Assembly (NCBI GenBank): GCA_036554605.1
Contig: DATBMY010000558.1
Span: 1-10,022, forward strand
Origin: DATBMY01 sp036554605
GTDB lineage: Bacteria > Acidobacteriota > Blastocatellia > UBA7656
DNA length: 10,022 nt
Direction of reading: 5' to 3'
Below, piece by piece: positions 5,783 to 10,022 of the stretch. The notes below the pieces were generated by a model that saw only the letters and a list, made by a program, of their open reading frames with translations, had not been told where the DNA came from and did no database searches. Every line of letters starts with the position of its first letter. Within the stretch, counting starts at the first letter, position 1. A program made the translations under genes and the position numbers.

Positions 5783-5804
5783 TATAAAACTTATATAAAG
5801 TTTA
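5783..5804 (-). promoter_or_regulatory. Tandem 11-bp AT-rich repeats, candidate RHH operator/promoter
   Basis: On the plus strand TATAAAACTTA (5783-5793) is followed directly by TATAAAGTTTA (5794-5804), identical at 9 of 11 positions. The pair also contains the dyad AAACTT-ATATA-AAGTTT (5787-5792 and 5798-5803). It lies 23-44 bases upstream of the RHH start codon, where a -10 element would be expected on the minus strand. An 8-bp palindrome ATGCGCAT (5808-5815) is adjacent. An 11-bp period puts both half-sites on one DNA face, as seen for many RHH repressor operators. Confidence 0.5.
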
Positions 5805-5847
5805 TATATGCGCATCTCTCCGGTCAAGAACTATTTTTTGTGCTGAG

Positions 5848-6765
5848 TCAGGCGATGGCGCGGGCGGCGACCGTCAGCGTCGCGCCCGCGCCGAAGAGCG
5901 TGGCGATGAAGTCGAACGGCTTGATGAAGGGGGTCGAGAGAGTAAACAACAAACGATTCGGACGCGATTTGTCCGCGCCAAGCCTCGTCTTGAGGCTCTG
6001 CCTGAGCGCGTGCGCGTTATGGTTTTTTGAGAAGAAGGTCGAGCGATAAATTTCAAACCCCGTTTCATTCAACAGCCTCTCAAGGGTGGCGCGGCTGAAA
6101 TGATAACGATGACGGGGGGCATCGAGCGCGAACCAGTCGCCTCCGAACCAGCGCGCCTGATAGCTCTCTATGTTCGGCGCCTGTACTATCAAGGTCCCCG
6201 CGGGCTTTATTATTCGCCTCGCCTCCAGAAGATTCGCGCGAGGGTCGTTCATATGTTCGAGCGAAGACCAGAAGGTTACAACATCGAACGCTTCGTCGGC
6301 GCAAGCAGATTCTATCAGCGTGCCGTTGAAGACCCTGTGCGGGCCGAGCGCGCGTCCGGCGCTTGCGGCAGCCGCCTGGCCCGTTTCGACGCCGAAGCGG
6401 TCCCATCGCTCGCCGTCGAGCGCGCGCAGGAAAAACCCGGACCCGCATCCCACATCTAGTATTGAGCCACGTATCAATCCGCAGCGGGCTAAGAACCGGG
6501 TCTTTTCTGCCTGGTTCTTCTTAATCCATCCGGGCGAGGGCTCGTTTTCATTTCCCCAGTAATCGTCGCGATAGTACCAGGAGAGCTCGCCCTCCGACAT
6601 TTCCGGAAGCGTCCTGTAGACGCCGCACTGCTCGCAGAAGGCGATAATAAAATGTTGCTGTGAATTGCTCAGGCGGTCGCGGGCGGTGTAGAGTTCACGA
6701 AAGGAGGACGCGCCGCATAGCTCGCATCCGCGTCTATTGACTTTTGCCTGCGGGTGCACGTTCAT
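5848..6765 (-). CDS. Class I SAM-dependent methyltransferase with N-terminal zinc-finger motif
   Basis: The 305-residue product begins with two CxxC pairs, CELC (14-17) and CEQC (44-47). They probably bind one zinc and are typical of methyltransferases acting on sugars or other small acceptors. The Rossmann core has motif I SILDVGCGSGFF (101-112), an acidic V-E-T region near 126-128, and DVVTFWSSLEHMNDP (161-175). PNIESYQARWFGGDW (197-211) and ALDAPRHRYHFSRATLERLL (213-232) follow, a pattern common in the Methyltransf_23 group. ATG 6765 was chosen because the protein homology starts there. Longer in-frame starts run back into the divergent gene. No good ribosome binding site is visible. The acceptor is unknown, and surface polysaccharide or nucleotide-sugar methylation is a guess. 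It ends 87 bases before the RHH gene. Confidence 0.85.
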   Translation of the reverse strand: MNVHPQAKVNRRGCELCGASSFRELYTARDRLSNSQQHFIIAFCEQCGVYRTLPEMSEGELSWYYRDDYWGNENEPSPGWIKKNQAEKTRFLARCGLIRGSILDVGCGSGFFLRALDGERWDRFGVETGQAAAASAGRALGPHRVFNGTLIESACADEAFDVVTFWSSLEHMNDPRANLLEARRIIKPAGTLIVQAPNIESYQARWFGGDWFALDAPRHRYHFSRATLERLLNETGFEIYRSTFFSKNHNAHALRQSLKTRLGADKSRPNRLLFTLSTPFIKPFDFIATLFGAGATLTVAARAIA

Positions 6766-6835
6766 TTGAATAGAGAATTCTACCCGTCGCGTCCGAGCTA
6801 GACAAATTGCTGATCGCATAAGGGGGTTGAACTGA
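6766..6835. promoter_or_regulatory. Divergent promoter region, 70 bp
   Basis: This gap must carry the start signals for both the methyltransferase (minus) and the SnoaL-like gene (plus). AGGGGG (6821-6826) is the ribosome binding site for GTG 6836, 9 bases away. No clear -35/-10 pair could be picked by eye on either strand. Confidence 0.45.
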
Positions 6836-7303
6836 GTGCAAAGCAATCGCGCGCGATTATATATGGCCGGTCTGTTTATTGCCGCCTCGTTTCTCTTTAC
6901 ATCGTCCCAGGCTTCGAGCGCCGGCTTGCAAGGGGCGCCCGACGAGAAGGCCATAAAAGATCTGCTCGCCCGCCAGGTCGAAGCCTGGAACCGGGGCGAT
7001 CTGGAAGGCTTCATGACCGCATACTCGAAATCATCCGATCTGACATTCTTTTCGGGCCAGACCTCTGTTTCGGGATGGCAGACGATGCTCGATCGCTACC
7101 ACGCTCGTTATAAAGCCGACGGCCGCGAGATGGGGCGTCTCGAATTCACCGATCTGCGCGTCGATATGCTCGGCAGCCAAAACGCGCTGGTTAGGGGGCG
7201 GTGGCATTTGAAGATGAAGACCGAGCAACCCGGCGGGCTCTTTACGCTCATAATGCGCAAAATCAACGGCGAGTGGAGAATCATTCACGACCACACGTCT
7301 TGA
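6836..7303 (+). CDS. Exported SnoaL-like/DUF4440 (NTF2-fold) protein
   Basis: The 155-residue product begins with a signal peptide (basic N-terminus, hydrophobic core 9-21, likely cleavage after SSA at 29). The mature part matches the NTF2-like DUF4440/SnoaL-like pattern. AIKDLLARQVEAWNRGDLEGFMTAY (39-63) is the opening helix pair. Then come FFSGQTSVSGWQTMLDRYHARY (71-92), EFTDLRVDMLGSQNALVRGRWHLKM (103-127) and the last strands GLFTLIMRKINGEWRIIHDHTS (134-155). Cone-shaped NTF2 proteins bind small hydrophobic ligands or act as isomerases or dimerisation modules, and this subgroup has no assigned reaction. The start is a GTG with AGGGGG upstream. An internal ATG (6863) would remove the basic part of the signal peptide. 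It ends 16 bases from the convergent Dabb gene, with no room for a separate terminator. Confidence 0.85.
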   Translation: MQSNRARLYMAGLFIAASFLFTSSQASSAGLQGAPDEKAIKDLLARQVEAWNRGDLEGFMTAYSKSSDLTFFSGQTSVSGWQTMLDRYHARYKADGREMGRLEFTDLRVDMLGSQNALVRGRWHLKMKTEQPGGLFTLIMRKINGEWRIIHDHTS

Positions 7304-7319
7304 TGGTCGACAGTGTAGT

Positions 7320-7610
7320 TCAGAACTCGTAATCGACCGAGCCTATGGCGTCGCACAGCTGTTGAAGCTTTAGCGCCACCGAAACGTGATCGTCGTGCCG
7401 TTGATAAATCTCTAGCCCGGTAAGATCATCATAGGCCGCAATCAAAGCCGCGTCCCAGGATCTTCGCGAGCCAAGCAGGTCCTCGCCGACCTCGAAGCTG
7501 CGTATCACTTCGATCTTATCGGGCAGGGCGCGCAACTGGTCGAGCGCTTCCCGGCGCTCGTCCCGGCTTGATTCGGGCTTGAACTTGAAAAAGACTACAT
7601 GCCTGATCAT
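7320..7610 (-). CDS. Dabb-family (stress-responsive alpha/beta barrel) protein
   Basis: The 96-residue product opens with MIRHVVFFKFKP, the usual start of Dabb proteins. It continues with EVIRSFEVGEDLLGSRRSWDAALIAAYDD (34-62) and GLEIYQRHDDHVSVALKL (65-82). The last segment matches the conserved Y..H..H pattern near the end of the ferredoxin-like fold. Dabb proteins are dimeric alpha/beta barrels. Some catalyse polyketide or small-molecule reactions, and most bacterial ones are uncharacterised. I chose ATG 7610 because AAGGG precedes it by 8 bases and families begin there. In-frame codons further upstream reach 7709 but show no homology. It is divergent from mutL with a 126-bp gap. Confidence 0.85.
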   Translation of the reverse strand: MIRHVVFFKFKPESSRDERREALDQLRALPDKIEVIRSFEVGEDLLGSRRSWDAALIAAYDDLTGLEIYQRHDDHVSVALKLQQLCDAIGSVDYEF

Positions 7611-7736
7611 ATCTCCAGCCCTTTCATAGTTGTTATCAAGCCGAAGATAAACTCCCGGCACGCAAAGCGCAAGGCTTACGCTTTTTGGCTCGGCTGCGCT
7701 AATATTCATGTCACCCCTCTCGTATAAGGAAATGTG
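7611..7736. promoter_or_regulatory. Divergent intergenic region upstream of mutL
   Basis: This gap should contain the promoters of the Dabb gene and mutL. AAGGA (7726-7730) is the mutL ribosome binding site, 6 bases before ATG 7737. I found no convincing promoter boxes or operator by eye. Confidence 0.4.
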
Positions 7737-9650
7737 ATGTCGAAGATCAAGGTATTGCCGGACCTGTTAGCGAACAAGATCGCCGCGGGCGAAGTCGTGG
7801 AGAGGCCGGCTTCTGTAGTAAAGGAACTGCTGGAGAATTCGCTCGACGCCGGAGCGAGAAAGATTCAAATAGAGATCGAGTCGGGCGGAAAGCGATTGAT
7901 CCGCATTGTCGATGATGGCGAAGGGATGACGCGCGACGACGCTATCCTTGCCTTCGAGCGCCATGCGACGTCGAAGCTGCGTTCGGTCGAAGACCTCGAG
8001 ACGATCTCTACGCTCGGGTTCCGAGGCGAGGCCCTCCCATCGATTGCCGCCGTTTCGCGCCTCTTTTTGCGCACAAAGACTCAGGCCGATTTAGAAGGCA
8101 CCGAAATCGAATTCAATGGCGGCAGGCTGGTCGATGTTCGCGATGTTGCCTGGCCGGGCGGCACGGAGATCGAAGCGAAAGAGCTCTTCTTTAATATTCC
8201 CGCCCGCCGCAAGTTTCTCAAAAGCGACGCGACGGAGAGCTTTCACATAACAAACCTTGTTCAGCACTATGCGCTCGCGAATCCCGCGCTATCCTTCTTG
8301 CTCGTAAGCAACGGTCGTGATGCCATACGAGTCGAGCCCGCGCGCTCGTTAAAAGAACGCGCCTACCAGATTCTTGGCGGCGCGCTTCTAAACAAGCTGG
8401 TAGAGGTCGAAAGCGAGGCCGGCGACATGAAGGTCTTCGGCTTTGTTTCCAACCCGCAGGAACAGCGGTCTTCGCGCGACATGCAATACCTCTTTATAAA
8501 CAATCGCTTCGTTCGCGATCAGCTCGTCGGCCGCGCCTTGAGCGAGGCTTACCGGTCGATGATGCCGTCAGGCACGCATCCGGCGGCGGTCCTGTTTATC
8601 AATGTGCCTGCGCCCGACGTTGACGTAAACGTCCACCCTGCCAAGACGCAGGTGCGATTCCTTCGCGAGTCGGCGGTAATTGCCTTCGTTCGGGACGCGG
8701 TGGCGAATGCGCTCAAAGCGACCCAGCCCATCACGCGCATCCCGCACGCGACGCGAGAAGCAGAGCCCTGGTCGCGCGCTTCGACGCGACCGCCAGCCAT
8801 TTATTCAAATTCGACCGCGCCCTCCGTCGATATGGCCAGCCGGCCACAGGCCAGGCCGCCATTCGCCGGGGCGCCTGCGCAGAGCGGTACCCCGGAGCCG
8901 GAGCCGTATGGTGACGAAGCCGTCTCGTCAGATTTCTCGATGCCCGGCGATGTCGTTTCTGCTATGGAAATCAAAGACCCGCCGGTCACGGCCCGGTCTG
9001 ATGCTTATCAGGATGAGCCCTCGGAATTTGTCTCTGCCGGGGAAGAGGCGGTTTCCTTGCCGGGCCTGGGTCACGGCATCAAGCCGCTTGGGCAGATTCG
9101 CGATAGTTATATCGCCGCGACCGATGAAGAAGGGTTGCTGCTGGTCGACCAGCACGCGGCGCACGAGCGCGTCTTGTTCGAGCAGATACGCGATACGAGG
9201 CTCTCTCGCCCCGCCAACGTCCAGCCGCTTTTGATACCGGAAACACTCGATCTGACGCCCGCGGAAACCGCCGCCTTCTCGGAGGTGCAGGCGGAACTCG
9301 AAAGCGTCGGAATAGAGACCATGGAGTTATCCGGCCGCACCATCGCGATAAAGACAGCGCCGGCCGGGTTGGCCGCTGGGGATGTGGTAACGCTCGTCCG
9401 TGAATTGCTGGGTGTGATCGAACGCGAGCGGCGCAGCTTTTCCATCGAGAGCATCAGGGACCAGATAGCCGCCTCGCTCGCATGCAAAGCGGCCATAAAG
9501 GTTAACATGCCGCTCACGAATGAGAAGATGCAGTGGCTGATAGACGAGCTGATGAAGACGGCGAACCCTATGACCTGCCCGCATGGCCGGCCCATCATAA
9601 TGCGTATGGATTTGCGAGAGATCGAGCGCGGCTTCAAGCGGCCGGTATGA
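7737..9650 (+). CDS. mutL: DNA mismatch repair protein MutL, endonuclease type
   Basis: MutL couples mismatch recognition by MutS to strand incision. The 637-residue product is full length. The GHKL ATPase has KELLENSLDAGA (29-40, with catalytic E30 and N34), DDGEGM (59-64) and TLGFRGEAL (93-100). The transducer domain ends with the NVHPAKTQVRF segment (298-308). A low-complexity Pro/Ala/Glu linker covers about 330-445. The C-terminal domain carries the metal-dependent nickase motif DQHA-x2-E-x4-E (471-482), ACK (582-584) and CPHGRP (614-619). It is therefore the nicking type found in bacteria without MutH. QPLLIP (496-501) fits the beta-clamp-binding motif described for MutL. ATG 7737 is preferred over GTG 7734 because the ribosome binding site spacing is better. 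mutS is not in the window. Confidence 0.97.
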   Translation: MSKIKVLPDLLANKIAAGEVVERPASVVKELLENSLDAGARKIQIEIESGGKRLIRIVDDGEGMTRDDAILAFERHATSKLRSVEDLETISTLGFRGEALPSIAAVSRLFLRTKTQADLEGTEIEFNGGRLVDVRDVAWPGGTEIEAKELFFNIPARRKFLKSDATESFHITNLVQHYALANPALSFLLVSNGRDAIRVEPARSLKERAYQILGGALLNKLVEVESEAGDMKVFGFVSNPQEQRSSRDMQYLFINNRFVRDQLVGRALSEAYRSMMPSGTHPAAVLFINVPAPDVDVNVHPAKTQVRFLRESAVIAFVRDAVANALKATQPITRIPHATREAEPWSRASTRPPAIYSNSTAPSVDMASRPQARPPFAGAPAQSGTPEPEPYGDEAVSSDFSMPGDVVSAMEIKDPPVTARSDAYQDEPSEFVSAGEEAVSLPGLGHGIKPLGQIRDSYIAATDEEGLLLVDQHAAHERVLFEQIRDTRLSRPANVQPLLIPETLDLTPAETAAFSEVQAELESVGIETMELSGRTIAIKTAPAGLAAGDVVTLVRELLGVIERERRSFSIESIRDQIAASLACKAAIKVNMPLTNEKMQWLIDELMKTANPMTCPHGRPIIMRMDLREIERGFKRPV

Positions 9651-9660
9651 TTCTCACGCC

Positions 9661-10022
9661 TCACCGGCGCTGGCGAGTCTTCTGATTGAATTTCGGATAA
9701 CGCGCTCCGGCGCCATATTCGGTGACGCGCGCGCGCTCTTCTTCTGTCAGGCGCCGTTTTACGCGAGCACGAAGTCGCTCGCTTCGCTCCAGGGTATGGT
9801 GATCCGCAAGCAGCATCACGCGCTGCCAGCTCGATTCCAATTCGTCGGCGATGCTCGATATCTGCGTTATGTCGTAGGGAACGGCTATCCGCTCGCAACC
9901 GAGCCTCGCAAAAACCGCAAGGTATCTGGCCGTCGCGAGGTCAGGGCAGAGTAACCTCCGGTTGCCGATCTTCAGCTCTAGTCCAAGCAGGGTGTGCAGT
10001 ACCTCGATCACGGTGGTTTTCT
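9661..10022 (-). CDS. Partial hypothetical protein (C-terminal part, start outside window)
   Basis: The reading frame stays open to the right edge (K-T-T-V-I-E-V-L...), so the visible 119 or so residues are probably the C-terminal part of a longer protein. A GTG at 10011 is a less likely start because no ribosome binding site is visible before it. The fragment has a mixed alpha/beta stretch (GLELKIGNRRLLCPDLATARYLAVFARLG, then RIAVPYDITQISSIADELE). A helical, strongly basic end follows, rich in Arg and Lys, which might bind nucleic acid. I do not recognise the family. It converges on mutL with a 10-bp gap and no visible terminator, so the two transcripts probably overlap. Confidence 0.6.
   Translation of the reverse strand, partial: KTTVIEVLHTLLGLELKIGNRRLLCPDLATARYLAVFARLGCERIAVPYDITQISSIADELESSWQRVMLLADHHTLERSERLRARVKRRLTEEERARVTEYGAGARYPKFNQKTRQRR

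Noticed and set aside
6766..7014. Upstream extension of the methyltransferase by 83 residues
   Set aside because: The extension runs antisense into the SnoaL-like gene and does not resemble the family. The CxxC-containing N-terminus begins soon after ATG 6765.
7611..7709. Upstream extension of the Dabb gene
   Set aside because: The family starts at MIRHVVFFKF, and AAGGG is correctly spaced for ATG 7610.
9107..9898. Long minus-strand reading frame antisense to the 3' half of mutL
   Set aside because: The mutL product is complete with all motifs. The antisense translation is Arg/Ser-rich and featureless.

Overview
This window looks like chromosomal housekeeping DNA from a moderately GC-rich, Gram-negative-type bacterium. 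My best guess is an acidobacterium, perhaps of the Blastocatellia. The clues are the futalosine-pathway menaquinone enzyme MqnA, an exported TonB-family protein, an exported LTxxQ (Spy/CpxP-like) protein, an exported SnoaL-like protein, and the general flavour of the MutL and NadA sequences. The lineage is inferred from style only. No rRNA, tRNA, CRISPR array, transposase or phage gene was found.

Layout, left to right. Positions 1-286 hold no gene. This stretch is comparatively AT-rich and carries two tandem TTTTCCACA sites that fit the DnaA-box consensus, followed by a perfect 9-bp hairpin. Next come two plus-strand genes: a multi-zinc-ribbon protein (287-952) and mqnA, best started at 1015. 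A perfect 11-bp inverted repeat lies between them. Positions 1810-2407 contain a structured spacer, a 67-codon minus-strand gene with a very strong ribosome binding site, and a MITE-like element of about 165 bp (2145-2309) built from terminal inverted repeats and internal hairpins. A minus-strand gene for an exported LTxxQ protein follows (2408-3058), then a 468-bp spacer without genes. The plus-strand gene at 3527-4483 encodes an exported protein that appears to join a VirB9/CagX-like N-terminal domain to a TonB C-terminal domain. It converges on nadA, and a 17-bp hairpin fills the gap.

From 4571 to 6765 three minus-strand genes are lined up in the order methyltransferase, ribbon-helix-helix (RHH) protein, nadA. 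The RHH stop codon and the nadA start codon share one base. Two tandem 11-bp AT-rich repeats, which also contain a dyad, lie just upstream of the RHH gene. This suggests an autoregulated operon controlling NAD synthesis. The methyltransferase gene is divergent from a GTG-started gene for an exported SnoaL/DUF4440 protein (6836-7303). That gene converges on a small Dabb-family gene (7320-7610), which is divergent from mutL (7737-9650). MutL is a complete, endonuclease-type protein with a candidate beta-clamp motif. A minus-strand gene truncated by the right edge of the window converges on mutL.

The genes do not form one pathway. MqnA and NadA both feed redox cofactor supply, MutL serves mismatch repair, and three exported proteins act in the periplasm or envelope. 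The points most worth a second look are the RHH-nadA pair with its operator candidate, the VirB9-like/TonB fusion, the MITE-like element and the possible DnaA-box cluster at the left edge.
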